NCBI GenBank assembly: GCA_013359265.1
Contig: JABWCD010000021.1
Location: 42,645 to 106,644 of the forward strand
Origin: Candidatus Hydrogenedentota bacterium
GTDB taxonomy: Bacteria > Hydrogenedentota > Hydrogenedentia > Hydrogenedentales > SLHB01
Length of the DNA stretch: 64,000 bases
Direction: 5' to 3'
The notes beneath the pieces were generated by a model. The model made no database searches. It was not told where the DNA came from and worked only from the letters and a program-made list of their open reading frames with translations. The first letter of the stretch is position 1. The number at the start of each line of letters is the position of its first letter. The position numbers were made by a program, and so were the translations under genes. Shown piece after piece: positions 1 through 9,000 of this stretch.

Positions 1-415
1 CGATGAGGGCGATTCCCTGGTCTTCCGAGTCCACGGCGTATCCGAGGTAGAAATAATCGTCAGGGGAGAGTACAGGTTCAAGCCTCCTTATACGCTCCTG
101 GTTGAGGTTTCCGAGGACGTATCCCTTTAGCGAATCGTCGACCGGACCTTCCGCCTTGCCGCCGAGAGCAAAGCTTTCGGGTTGCGTATCCGGCGCGTAT
201 GCAAAAAGCTTCGTGGAATGCATTTCGGGCCAAGCCCCGCCGTGTCGCTGCGCGTACGCCCATCCGGACAGGGCGACGACCGATATGCGGCTGGCGTCCT
301 TGGCGTCCGCTTCGAGGTGACGGCGTTGGTCGATTCCGAGTTGGAGAGCGGCAAGATAGGCCATGGTTGCCAGTCCAACAAGCGCGAGGGCACGGGCTGA
401 TATTCTGGTTTTCAT
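1..415 (-). CDS. Membrane-anchored hypothetical protein, 3' part cut by window edge
   Basis: The reading frame opens with ATG at 415 and runs off the left edge after 138 codons, so the C-terminus is missing. The start MKTRISARALALVGLATMA is basic and then hydrophobic to about residue 26, which looks like an uncleaved signal anchor or signal peptide. The rest is soluble and polar, with a stretch like GWAYAQRHGGAWP. The ATG overlaps the stop of the upstream membrane protein in an ATGA, so the two genes are probably translationally coupled and functionally linked. I do not recognise the family; a small single-pass periplasmic protein is the best description. Confidence 0.7.
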   Translation of the reverse strand, partial: MKTRISARALALVGLATMAYLAALQLGIDQRRHLEADAKDASRISVVALSGWAYAQRHGGAWPEMHSTKLFAYAPDTQPESFALGGKAEGPVDDSLKGYVLGNLNQERIRRLEPVLSPDDYFYLGYAVDSEDQGIALI

Positions 416-1491
416 GCGCGCACGATGATGCCGAGTTTATCGAGAAGCACAGCGACGCACGATAATGCTGTAAGAGGCAGAATCCCTACCAGCAAGAGCG
501 CAGCGACGGGCCATCGAACGAGAAAGTCTTTGGGAACCCAATCCAAGTACATTTCAAGGAAGACGCTGCCGAGGACAAACATGACGAGCAGGTTCTTCCC
601 CATGGCGCTTAACAATGGAAGCCTGAGCTTGCTCTGGCCTGCCGTAAAGGATGCCACGAGCATGAGGCCAGCCATACCAACGGCCAGCAACTGATGCGCG
701 GCGGTGGCGTCGTGCGGTTCCGCAGGCTGGACCCAGTCCATAGAGTATGCGGCGACCAAGGCTGCAGCCGTGGCGGGGACGATGCGCTTTTGGAAGCCGA
801 CGGTCAGGTCTTCGGGATCCATGTGAAGCCACTGCCCGAAGCTGGTTCCCGCGATCGCCACTGCACACAACCCCAGCACGTTGAATGGGAAGAATGTTAG
901 ATGAAAGATGTTGTCGTCGCCGGTGTAGCGATCAAAATACGGACCCGCATAAAGAAGCGAGTGGATCATGGTGACGACGAGGGCAAAACGGATTCGCCGG
1001 TCCGCATTGGGCCAGATGACGATACTTGTGAACCCGGCCAACGAACCCAGAGCAAGCATTGTGAATGTACTGTCTATCAGGAAGTCGCGCCAGAGCGTTT
1101 CCCCGAACATCAAATGGTGCAACACGATACATTCGAAGAACGCCAACGCATAAAGAGCGCCTACGCGCCGTGCGGCATACAAGATGGCAGACCGGGCGCC
1201 ATGCAATTGAAGTCGTTTCGTGAAGGCGTTATAGCCCACGAAGCCCATGAGGAACACGAATACTCCCTGTCCTGCGTCAATGGGCGTGATCAGGGGAGGC
1301 ACCCCGCGAAAATACTGGTAGCCATGATTGAGCATGGTCGGACCGAGGGGGTGGTCTTCGCTCAAGACATCGCCCGAGTAGTAGTAGGTTGACATTGAGA
1401 CAATCAACATGATTACGACTACGCCGCGGGCTTGGTCCAGCCAGTCGTAACGTTCACGCGCGGGACTCCCAGGAATAGAAGTGTGCATTGA
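412..1491 (-). CDS. Multi-pass membrane protein, HGSNAT/DUF1624-like acyltransferase fold
   Basis: About 359 residues with many hydrophobic segments. The N-terminal motif RYDWLDQARGVVVIML, followed by GQGVFVFLMGFVGYNAF, matches the layout of heparan-alpha-glucosaminide acetyltransferase-like and DUF1624/DUF5009 membrane proteins, which have an Asp-Arg-Gly element before the first helix and a Phe-x-Met-Gly in the second. I chose the ATG at 1491 because an AGAGGG ribosome site lies just upstream. The frame is open to a TTG at 1554, but that start has no ribosome site. Members of these families move acyl groups across the membrane onto sugars. The actual substrate here is unknown. It is coupled by an ATGA overlap to the partial gene at the left edge. 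Confidence 0.65.
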   Translation of the reverse strand, partial: SMHTSIPGSPARERYDWLDQARGVVVIMLIVSMSTYYYSGDVLSEDHPLGPTMLNHGYQYFRGVPPLITPIDAGQGVFVFLMGFVGYNAFTKRLQLHGARSAILYAARRVGALYALAFFECIVLHHLMFGETLWRDFLIDSTFTMLALGSLAGFTSIVIWPNADRRIRFALVVTMIHSLLYAGPYFDRYTGDDNIFHLTFFPFNVLGLCAVAIAGTSFGQWLHMDPEDLTVGFQKRIVPATAAALVAAYSMDWVQPAEPHDATAAHQLLAVGMAGLMLVASFTAGQSKLRLPLLSAMGKNLLVMFVLGSVFLEMYLDWVPKDFLVRWPVAALLLVGILPLTALSCVAVLLDKLGIIVRA

Positions 1492-2116
1492 GACCCTCTG
1501 TCCGTAAAGGGGAGGCGCGTGCAGAATGATACGTCTGTCGCTCTGAACCGTCAACAGCCACCCCTAGGTCAATGTCACCCTTGATCGTAGGGAATCATAC
1601 GGTCTGAGGAGAGATGGCCCTTGTCCGGATGCATAATGAAGCTTTAGTGTCCTTCTTCCCTCCCCGCTTGCGATTGACGTAGCACATCGCCGCGATGGCG
1701 TGTCCATCGTCCACAACGCAGTACTGATATCGACGTGTGCTTCGCCGGACGAATGCGAAGTTCGCGTGGCAATCGGTCCTGACGAGATGGATCGGGAGAA
1801 AAAGTACCGTTGCGCCTCGACGAACGCGGGGATGCGGCACTCATCGAGACGCCGCGTTGCGTCGGCCACGCGCAAATTCGATTGGAATGAACAAGTAGAG
1901 CGGTTCACGTTTGCCTGCACACGCAAAGCACACACCGTCTTGAATTGCTCTGAAGACCAAGTGGACATTGAACGACGAGCGCAGGCGGAGCTTTTCAAAC
2001 GGCGTTCGAAGACGGGCCGCCGTTGGAGTGCGTTACCAACTGGAAAGTTTGTAACGAGTAAACGTTGGTAACGAGTTAATGGGGGCGACGCGTAATCTTC
2101 GCGGCTTCGCGGTGAG
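1492..2116. other. Gene-poor gap with uncertain ORFs
   Basis: Open frames exist on both strands (for example 1564-1998 minus and 1700-2071 plus), but they overlap each other, have no recognisable motif or clear ribosome site, and I do not believe either. The 3' end carries the palindrome listed at 2032-2072. The gap could hold a decayed gene, possibly of a REP-associated transposase given the adjacent palindrome, but no transposase motif (HUH, catalytic Tyr) could be read. Confidence 0.4.
2032..2072. repeat. REP-like palindrome, copy 1
   Basis: GTTACCAAC (2032-2040) is an exact inverted match to GTTGGTAAC (2064-2072). Between them lies a second right-hand copy, GTTTGTAAC (2047-2055), with one mismatch. 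Both right arms are followed by GAG. The arrangement, including the TGGAAA spacer and the AACGAG tail, is shared with the palindrome at 4431-4452, so this looks like a dispersed extragenic palindrome family. Confidence 0.6.
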
Positions 2117-2608
2117 TCAGGGTTTCACCACCGCCACTTCCGGCGTCCAGATTTTTCCTTCGCGGGCGAAGCGGACTTGTTCGAGATGGTGTTCGGTGTG
2201 GTAGACGAGGTAGTTCAGAATGCGCGTGACGGGGACTGTGCCGGCTTCGGAGTGATTCACGGTGTTTTCGAAGGACGATTCCGGTTGGGTTTCGACGTAC
2301 CAGATGATTTGGTTGCGAATCCCCACAAACATATCGCGGCACACATCCAATGGCCGTTCGTTGTAGCGCAGGGCCGTTACCCAACCTTCGTGGTCGAACG
2401 CGTATACGGGACTGCCTGGTTCCGCCCACGCCCGGCTCAACCGCCACAGGTGCACCAGCTCCACGTCGGCCATGTGCACGAGAATTTGGCGGGTGGTCCA
2501 TTTGCCGGGGGCGTAGGATTTGGCCCAATCGGATTGCGGACCGTTGAACTCGCCGATGGCTGCGTCGCGGGATTGGGCGAGCTTCTGCTGGATGGAGCCG
2601 TCCTTCAT
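2117..2608 (-). CDS. DinB family protein
   Basis: A 163-residue protein of the DinB/YfiT four-helix-bundle superfamily. Visible hallmarks are the central KWTTRQILVHMADVE stretch (residues about 36-50) with its conserved His, and the C-terminal YHTEHHLEQVR with two more metal-site histidines. Such proteins usually bind a divalent metal through three His residues, and many are thiol-dependent transferases or damage-inducible proteins of unknown substrate. The length is normal for the family. It lies 39 bp downstream of the frameshifted HEPN gene on the same strand, and may be read from the same transcript. The substrate cannot be predicted. Confidence 0.85.
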   Translation of the reverse strand: MKDGSIQQKLAQSRDAAIGEFNGPQSDWAKSYAPGKWTTRQILVHMADVELVHLWRLSRAWAEPGSPVYAFDHEGWVTALRYNERPLDVCRDMFVGIRNQIIWYVETQPESSFENTVNHSEAGTVPVTRILNYLVYHTEHHLEQVRFAREGKIWTPEVAVVKP

Positions 2609-2647
2609 TTCACCATACCTCCAATGCGTTCGCGGAATATGTGCACG

Positions 2648-3087
2648 CTACAAGAGTTCCGGATGTGTTGTTGCGAGCCACCGGCTGACCGTCGTTTGCA
2701 GTTGCTCACCGAACCGGATCAATTCGTCTGCATCGGCATTCGAGGCGCACCCGACGCGGTCGTACTCGACCACATTGCGCTTCCGCCGGCACGTTTCCAA
2801 GTAATCGGCATCATCCGAGTGCATATCGCCGAGGATGAGCGGCATTGCAGCGAGTGTGCGGTAATGCGCGGACGATTGGACTGTTCTGCATCCTTCGGCG
2901 CGAAGCAGGATCGTGCACAATTCAGGCACGCATTGTAGGCGATGCCAAGACGCCAGTCAGCCGAGATACCGGTGTCGTGCGCATCGCGCAAATCGCGCTC
3001 GACGATTGCCTTAAGGTCGTCGATCTCCTGGCGGCTGGTTGCCTGCGCCTTGAGCCACCCGTTACGCTCCCAGTCGGGCAAGCTCAT
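2648..3087 (-). pseudogene. HEPN-domain toxin-like gene, frameshifted
   Basis: Two overlapping frames together make one HEPN-like protein. The 5' part starts at ATG 3087 (MSLPDWERNGWLKAQ...) and reads to AYNACLNCARSC. The homologous continuation (ILLRAEGCRTVQSSAHYRTL...) is in another frame ending at 2648. The switch is needed near 2925-2932 and corresponds to a single-base-scale indel. The C-terminal part has YLETCRRKRNVVEYD, the conserved helix of SAV_6107-like HEPN proteins, but no canonical RX4-6H histidine. The start lies inside the 3' end of the MNT gene, a 26-bp overlap. HEPN/MNT pairs are toxin-antitoxin modules. Here the toxin looks inactivated, unless the indel is a sequencing error or is bypassed. 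Confidence 0.75.
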
Positions 3088-3649
3088 CTTCGGAACCCTT
3101 GATTATGATCTTCGGGCTGGCCAGCACGGCGCGCACGAAGTGCTCCTTCTGCGAAACGCGCTTACGAAATTCCACCTGCGTGAGTATATAGGGGTTTATT
3201 GTCCGTCCCACCTCGTCGGCCGTGCCTTTCAGCAGACGGGTGAGTTCGCGCATGCCCAATTTGCCAATGACCATCAGGTCGATGTCGCTGTCCGGCCGCG
3301 CCGTCCCGTTCGCAATCGAACCGAAAACGAACGCAAGCCGAATATCGTCCGACTGCAGCCGCTCCCGGAGCAAGTCGGTCAAGCCCGACAACTTCAGCGC
3401 AAGCCCCCGAATCTCCGGGTAGACGGGATGCGACGTAGACGCGCGGTAGTAACGGCGGTTGCCGTCGGTGCGCGACTCGACGAGCCCCAAGCGACTCAAC
3501 TTGGCCAGCTCTTGCCGAACCGCGCGGTCATTGAACCCCGTCCGCCGCTGAATCTCACGGACATGCAGTTCCGGGCACCCCACCCCAAACAACAATCGGA
3601 AGATTTCCGCGCGCACGCGCGAACTCAGGATTTCGGCCAAGGCATTCAT
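3062..3649 (-). CDS. wHTH-MNT nucleotidyltransferase antitoxin/regulator
   Basis: A 195-residue two-domain protein. Residues about 1-75 form an ArsR/MarR-like winged helix (ILSSRVRAEIFRLLFG, REIQRRTGFNDRAVRQELAKL, then a wing ending NRRYYRA). Residues about 100-190 carry the minimal nucleotidyltransferase signature VFGSIANGTARPDSDIDLMV, with the Gly-Ser and Asp-x-Asp metal residues. MNT partners neutralise HEPN toxins, in some systems by AMPylating them. The fused wHTH suggests it also represses its own promoter, and a perfect palindrome lies directly upstream at 3663-3680. ATG 3649 is used; the stop lies inside the downstream HEPN gene. Confidence 0.88.
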   Translation of the reverse strand: MNALAEILSSRVRAEIFRLLFGVGCPELHVREIQRRTGFNDRAVRQELAKLSRLGLVESRTDGNRRYYRASTSHPVYPEIRGLALKLSGLTDLLRERLQSDDIRLAFVFGSIANGTARPDSDIDLMVIGKLGMRELTRLLKGTADEVGRTINPYILTQVEFRKRVSQKEHFVRAVLASPKIIIKGSEDELARLGA

Positions 3650-3657
3650 AATGCGTA

Positions 3658-3687
3658 CTTATACCACGCAATTGCGTGGTTTTACCA
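3658..3687 (-). promoter_or_regulatory. Promoter with palindromic operator for the wHTH-MNT gene
   Basis: ACCACGCAATTGCGTGGT at 3663-3680 is a perfect 18-bp palindrome, and a further half-site (ACCAC) follows at 3683-3687. On the minus strand a TATAAG -10-like hexamer (3658-3663) abuts it, so a repressor bound to the palindrome would cover the promoter. The hexamer is only about 8 bp from the ATG at 3649, implying a very short or leaderless transcript. Autoregulation by the wHTH domain is an inference. Confidence 0.6.
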
Positions 3688-3753
3688 CTCAATCAGTACG
3701 GCTCATACCCACACCCTGGCCGAACCTCGCGGCGGCGACATCCATTACGCTAT

Positions 3754-4305
3754 TCACCCACTGACTAGGTTCACACCCCCTGCGCATGGAACATATACTG
3801 CGAAAATCCGAAATGGCCCGGGCTCTGAATTGTCGAACAGACCCTTCTCAAGCGCGTGCTTTGCCTCCTCGAACGTGTTGAACAGACAATGCTTATTCAC
3901 CGAGACTTCCTTCGCCAGACCGTTGCAGGAAAGAGGCGAACATTCCGGCATGGTCTTGACGCTGAACGTCACTACGTCAAATCCCTTGATTTTCTTCTCC
4001 CTTGGAACGACCACATTCGTTGAGAACGCTTCATCCGGCACCAATGGCGTCCACCGGCGGGAATGTTCGTCGAATTCCTCCTCGTACACGTCGTAGTAGA
4101 ACAAAGTCATGGCGAAGAGATCGATATGATGTTCCTCGGCCAATTCCTCAATGATTCGGGGCGCATCGAAAAACCAATATCCGTTGTATCTGCAAAATTC
4201 GACGTAATCGGCGAAGTCTTCCGAAATGCATCCGCTGACCGAGTAGATTTCCTTCACTGCCGGGCCGTAGAAATCGAGGTTGCCAGTCGCGACGCGCTTG
4301 CGCAT
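3754..4305 (-). CDS. Conserved-looking hypothetical protein
   Basis: About 183 residues, rich in acidic and aromatic residues (DFADYVEFCRYNGYWFFDAP, FYYDVYEEEFDEHSRRW), with no signal peptide and no membrane segment. I do not recognise the family. ATG 4305 is preferred because GCAGG lies seven bases upstream; the frame is also open to a GTG at 4323. It is a single gene flanked by a palindrome at 4431-4452 and by the MNT operator region. The composition is protein-like and the frame is long without a competing ORF, so it is probably real. Function is unknown. Confidence 0.65.
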   Translation of the reverse strand: MRKRVATGNLDFYGPAVKEIYSVSGCISEDFADYVEFCRYNGYWFFDAPRIIEELAEEHHIDLFAMTLFYYDVYEEEFDEHSRRWTPLVPDEAFSTNVVVPREKKIKGFDVVTFSVKTMPECSPLSCNGLAKEVSVNKHCLFNTFEEAKHALEKGLFDNSEPGPFRIFAVYVPCAGGVNLVSG

Positions 4306-4430
4306 GTAACCTGCGGGGATCACATTTATGCCCTCGACTTGAAAAGCTCAGCGTTCAATGCAATTCGCGTTCCGGATTGCTGGCTCGATTTTCATTGCGT
4401 GAGATCAAAGCAGAGCTTTTCAAGAGTGCA

Positions 4431-4452
4431 TTCCCAAATGGAAATTTGGGAA
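4431..4452. repeat. REP-like palindrome, copy 2
   Basis: TTCCCAAAT (4431-4439) and ATTTGGGAA (4444-4452) are perfect inverted arms around a GGAA loop, followed by CGAGTTGAA. The layout matches the palindrome at 2032-2072. It lies between the hypothetical gene and the gltD terminator and has no coding role that I can see. Confidence 0.65.
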
Positions 4453-4490
4453 CGAGTTGAATGCTACGCGTGGCGTGATGTCCAGCACAA

Positions 4491-4530
4491 GAAAAACAAG
4501 TGCGGACACGTGGAACACGTGCCCGCACTT
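4491..4530 (-). terminator. Rho-independent terminator of gltBD
   Basis: Downstream of the gltD stop, AAGTGCGG (4498-4505) pairs with CCGCACTT (4523-4530), and CACGTG (4507-4512) pairs with CACGTG (4516-4521) across one mismatch and a GAA loop. On the minus strand the stem is followed by GTTTTTCTTG. A long GC stem with a U-tract is a classic intrinsic terminator. Confidence 0.9.
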
Positions 4531-4548
4531 ATTCAAACTCTTGGTGTA

Positions 4549-6048
4549 CTATTTCGCCGCTAACTCCACCGCGTCGTACCCGTGCGTGTACGCGCCGGGC
4601 AGGTCCGAATGCCCCATCAACGTAATGTCGATTGCGCGGGCGGCTTCGCGGCCTTCGTGGATGGCCCAGACGACGAGCGACTGACCGCGGCGGGCGTCGC
4701 CGGCGGCGAAGACGTTTTTCCGGCTGGTCGAGTACTTGCCGTACTCTGCCTTGATGTTGCCGCGGGCGTCGAGTTCAAGGCCGAGCTGCGTGGGTAGCGC
4801 GTGTTCGGGATGGACGAAGCCGAGCGCGAGAAGGACGAGGTCAGCATCGAGCGTGAACTCGGAGCCGGGGACTTCTTTCATCTGCATCTTGCCGGTGGCG
4901 TCGGTCTCCCATTCGAGGCGGACGCACTTGATGCCTTTCACCTTGCCGCTTTCGCCGATGAACTCCTTTGTGAGGATGCTCCAGTCGCGGTCGCCGCCTT
5001 CTTCGTGGCTCGACGACGTGCGCAGGATCACGGGCCATAGCGGCCACGGCGTGCGTTCGTTGAAGCTCTCGGGCGGTTTCGGCAGGAGTTCCATGGACCA
5101 TACGTGCTTCGCGCCCTGGCGGATGCTGGTGCCGTGGCAGTCGGAGCCGGTGTCGCCGCCGCCGAGGATGACGACGTTCTTGCCCTTCGCTGTCAGTTCC
5201 TTGCCCTCGACGTTCTTGCCGGACACGCGCCGGTTCTGCTGCGTGAGGAAGTCCATGGCGAAATGAATGCCGTCGAGATCGCGTCCGGGAATCGGCAGGT
5301 CGCGCGGCTGCGTCGAGCCGGTCGTGATGAGCAGCGCGTCGTATTCGTTCGCGAGGTCGTTGGCATCGACCGTCTTGCCGACTTCGACGCCACACGTGAA
5401 CGTGACGCCTTCCTGCTCCATCTGGCGCAGGCGGCGTCGCACGATTTCCTTGTTCAACTTAAAATCTGGAATGCCGTACAGCAGCAAGCCGCCCGGTTCG
5501 TCCGCGCGCTCGTACACGGTCACGTCGTGGCCCGCGCGGCACAACTGCTGCGCCGCGGCAAGACCCGCAGGGCCGGAACCGATCACGGCAACTTTCTTGC
5601 CCGTCTTTTTCTGCGGGGGCTGCGGCGCGATGCGGCCGTCGTCAAACCCATGGTCGGCGATGCTGCGTTCGATCAGCTTGATGGTGACCGGCGGCTCGTT
5701 GATGCCCAGCACGCAGGACGCTTCGCACGGCGCGGGGCACACGCGGCCGGTGAACTCCGGGAAGTTGTTCGTCGAGTGCAGGCGGTCGAGCGCCTCGCCC
5801 CACTTCTGGTCTTTCACCAGATCGTTGAAGTCGGGGATGATGTTTCCGAGCGGACACCCCGACTGACAGAACGGCACGCCGCAGTTCATGCAGCGGTAAC
5901 CCTGCTCGGCCATCTTGCGATCGTCGAAATCGGTCAGGAACTCGTCCCAATGCTTGACGCGTTCGCGCTTGTCCTTGTACGAGGGCGTCTCGCGCTCGTA
6001 GACCATGAAGCCCTTTTCCTTGGGCGGGAAATGGTTCGATTTAGGCAT
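4549..6048 (-). CDS. gltD: Glutamate synthase (NADPH) small subunit
   Basis: The beta subunit of glutamate synthase passes electrons from NADPH through FAD and two 4Fe-4S clusters to GltB. Cluster cysteines are visible at residues 53, 56, 61 and 65 (RCMNCGVPFCQSGC) and at 104, 108 and 112 (CPAPCEASC). The FAD dinucleotide fold GSGPAG lies near 157, and the NADPH fold GGGDTGSD is in the C-terminal half. The 499 residues are close to the family length. ATG 6048 is chosen because it gives the usual N-terminus and overlaps the gltB stop by 8 bp, consistent with translational coupling. A strong terminator follows. Confidence 0.97.
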   Translation of the reverse strand: MPKSNHFPPKEKGFMVYERETPSYKDKRERVKHWDEFLTDFDDRKMAEQGYRCMNCGVPFCQSGCPLGNIIPDFNDLVKDQKWGEALDRLHSTNNFPEFTGRVCPAPCEASCVLGINEPPVTIKLIERSIADHGFDDGRIAPQPPQKKTGKKVAVIGSGPAGLAAAQQLCRAGHDVTVYERADEPGGLLLYGIPDFKLNKEIVRRRLRQMEQEGVTFTCGVEVGKTVDANDLANEYDALLITTGSTQPRDLPIPGRDLDGIHFAMDFLTQQNRRVSGKNVEGKELTAKGKNVVILGGGDTGSDCHGTSIRQGAKHVWSMELLPKPPESFNERTPWPLWPVILRTSSSHEEGGDRDWSILTKEFIGESGKVKGIKCVRLEWETDATGKMQMKEVPGSEFTLDADLVLLALGFVHPEHALPTQLGLELDARGNIKAEYGKYSTSRKNVFAAGDARRGQSLVVWAIHEGREAARAIDITLMGHSDLPGAYTHGYDAVELAAK

Positions 6049-9000
6049 GCTGCAACTCCCGGGACTCGCGCAACACACGCGCGTAATCCCGCGGCATGAC
6101 ACGCACAAACTTCGTGATTTCGTTTTCCCAATTGTCGAGGATGCGACGCGCGACGGTGCTGCCGGTGAATTCGACGTGGCGTTCGAGCATGCCGCGCAAG
6201 TCGGCGATGCCTTCCTCGTTCATTGGTTTTAGATCGCAGGTGCTCTTGTTGCAATGCGAATCGAAGGCGCCGTCGGCGTCGTACACATAGGCGATGCCGC
6301 CGCTCATGCCCGCAGCGAAATTGCGGCCGGTCTTACCGAGAATCGCCGCGCGCCCGCCGGTCATGTATTCGCAGCCGTGGTCGCCCACGCCCTCGACGAC
6401 GGCCCACGCGCCGCTGTTGCGCACGCAGAAGCGTTCGCCCGCGATGCCGCGGAAGTACGCCTCGCCGCCGGTTGCGCCGTACAGCGCCACATTGCCGACG
6501 ACGATGTTTTCCTCCGGCACGAAAGAAATGTTCTCCGGCGGGCGCACGATCAGCGTCGCGCCGGAAAGGCCCTTGCCGCAGTAGTCGTTCGCTTCGCCCG
6601 TCACGCGGAAGACCATGCCTTTGATTGTGAACGCGGCGAAGCTTTGTCCCGCCTGGCCCTTGCATTCGAGCCACACCGTATCGTCCGGCAGCGTGCCGGT
6701 TTCGAGGCCGACCTTGTGCATGCGCGTGAGTTCGCTGGCGAGCATTGTGCCGACGGTGCGGTTCGTGTTGTGGATGTCGATCTCGATCCGCGTCTTCGCG
6801 ATGTCCGCGCGGTCTTTCTTGGGTTGCAGCGAGGCTTTCGCCATCTCGATGAGGCGGTTGTCGAGCGCTTTGTCGATGCCGTGGTCCTGCGTCTTGCTGT
6901 GGTAGAGCGTTTCGCCTTCCCACGGTTTCGCGACGGCGAGCACGCGCGACAGATCGAGTTTCTTCGCTTTCCAGTGCTCCGGCAGCGGATCGTATTCGAG
7001 CATGTCCGCGCGGCCGATCATTTCGTTCACGGTGCGGAAGCCGAGTTCCGCCATAATCTCGCGCACTTCCTCGGCAACGAAGAAGCACAGATTCACGACG
7101 TATTCCGGTTTGCCCGCGAACTTCTTGCGGAGTTCCGCGTCCTGTGTCGCGATACCGACGGGGCACGTGTTCAAATGGCACTTGCGCATCATGATGCAGC
7201 CGAGCGCGATGAGCGGGAGGGTGGCCATGCCCACTTCGTCCGCGCCGAGCAGGAACGCGATGGCGACGTCGCGGCCGGTCTTGATCTGGCCGTCGGTCTG
7301 CACGCGAATGCGGCTGCGCAGGTTGTTGTCAACGAGCACCTGGTGCGTTTCGGACAGGCCCAATTCCCACGGCAGGCCCGCGTATTTGATTGAGCTCAAT
7401 GGCGACGCGCCCGTGCCGCCGGTATCGCCGCTGATGAGCACAAGGTCGGACTTGCCTTTCGCGACGCCCGCCGCGACCGTGCCCACGCCGACTTCCGACA
7501 CGAGCTTCACGCTGACGTTCGCGTGCACGTTCCCGTTCTTCAGGTCGTGGATGAGCTGCGCCAAATCCTCGATCGAATAGATGTCGTGGTGCGGCGGCGG
7601 CGAAATGAGCTCGACGCCCGGCGTCGAGTAGCGGATGCGCGCGATCTCCTTGAACACCTTGTGTCCCGGCAATTCGCCGCCTTCGCCCGGCTTCGCGCCC
7701 TGCGCCATCTTGATCTGCAATTCGTCCGCGTTCACGAGGTACTCGTTCGTCACGCCGAAGCGGCCGGACGCCACCTGCTTAATCGCGCTGCGGCGCAGAT
7801 CGCCGTTCGCGTCGCGCTCGAACCGTTTTGGGTCTTCGCCGCCTTCGCCTGTGTTGCTGCGTCCGCCGATGCGGTTCATCGCGATGGCGAGGGTCTCGTG
7901 CGCTTCGCGGCTGATCGATCCGTAGGACATAGCGCCGGTGCAGAACCGCTTCACGATTTCCTTCGCGGGCTCGACTTGATCGATTGGGATCGGATTGCCC
8001 TTCTTAAACTTCATCAGCCCGCGCAACGCCGAAAGGTTGCGGTTGCGATCGTTGATAAACGCGGCGAATTCCTTGTACTTCTGCACATCGTTCGTGCGCG
8101 TTGCGTGTTGAATGCGCGCAAGCGTGTCCGGATTGTATTGGTGGTGCTCGCCGCGCTTGCGCCAACGGTACGAACCGCCCGGATCGAGTTCGCGCGGGCG
8201 CGCGTGCGTCTTCGGATAGGCCACGGCGTGGCGCAGCAGCGATTCCTTCGCCACGTCCTCGACGTCGATGCCCTCGACGCGCGACGCCGTGCCGGTAAAG
8301 CAGCGCTCGATGAGTTTCGTGCTCAGGCCGACCGCTTCGAATATCTGCGCGTTGCGGTAGCTGTGCTGCGTCGAGATGCCGATCTTCGACATCGTCTTCA
8401 GCATCGCGTTTTCGATCGCCTTGAGGAAATTCTTCTGCGCCTGGCCGGGATATTCTTCGACAAGTTCTTCTTTCTCGATCAGGTCCTGCAGCGTCTCAAA
8501 CGCGAGATACGGGTTCACCGCGCCCGCGCCGTACCCCGTCAACAGGCAGAAATGCATCACCTCGCGCGGCTCGCCCGTTTCGATGATGAGCCCGCATTCC
8601 GTGCGCTTCTGTTCCCGCACGAGGAACTGGTGCACCGCGCCGACGGCGAGGAGACTCGGGATGGGGCACATTGTTTCGTTGACGCCGCGGTCGGTCAGTA
8701 CGAGGAGCGTGAACCCGTCCTCGATCGCCTTCATCGCCTCCGCGCAAATGCGGTCGAGTGCTTTGTCCAGCGCGCCCGGGCCGTCCGGTGCCTTGAACAG
8801 CGTTGAGATGGTTTTCGTTTTCAGGCCCGGTTTGTCGATGTGCTTGATGTATTCGAGCTGGTCGTCCGTCAGAATTGGCGACATCAGGTGCAGTTGCTCG
8901 CAGTGCTCCGGCGTTTCGCCAAGCAGGTTGCGCTCGCGCCCGATGTCCGTTTCCATCGACATCACGATCTCTTCGCGGATCGGATCGATGGGCGGGTTCG

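Noticed and set aside
1564..2071. Overlapping ORFs on both strands of about 120-144 codons
   Set aside because: No recognisable motif, no clear ribosome site and mutual overlap; probably decay or chance.
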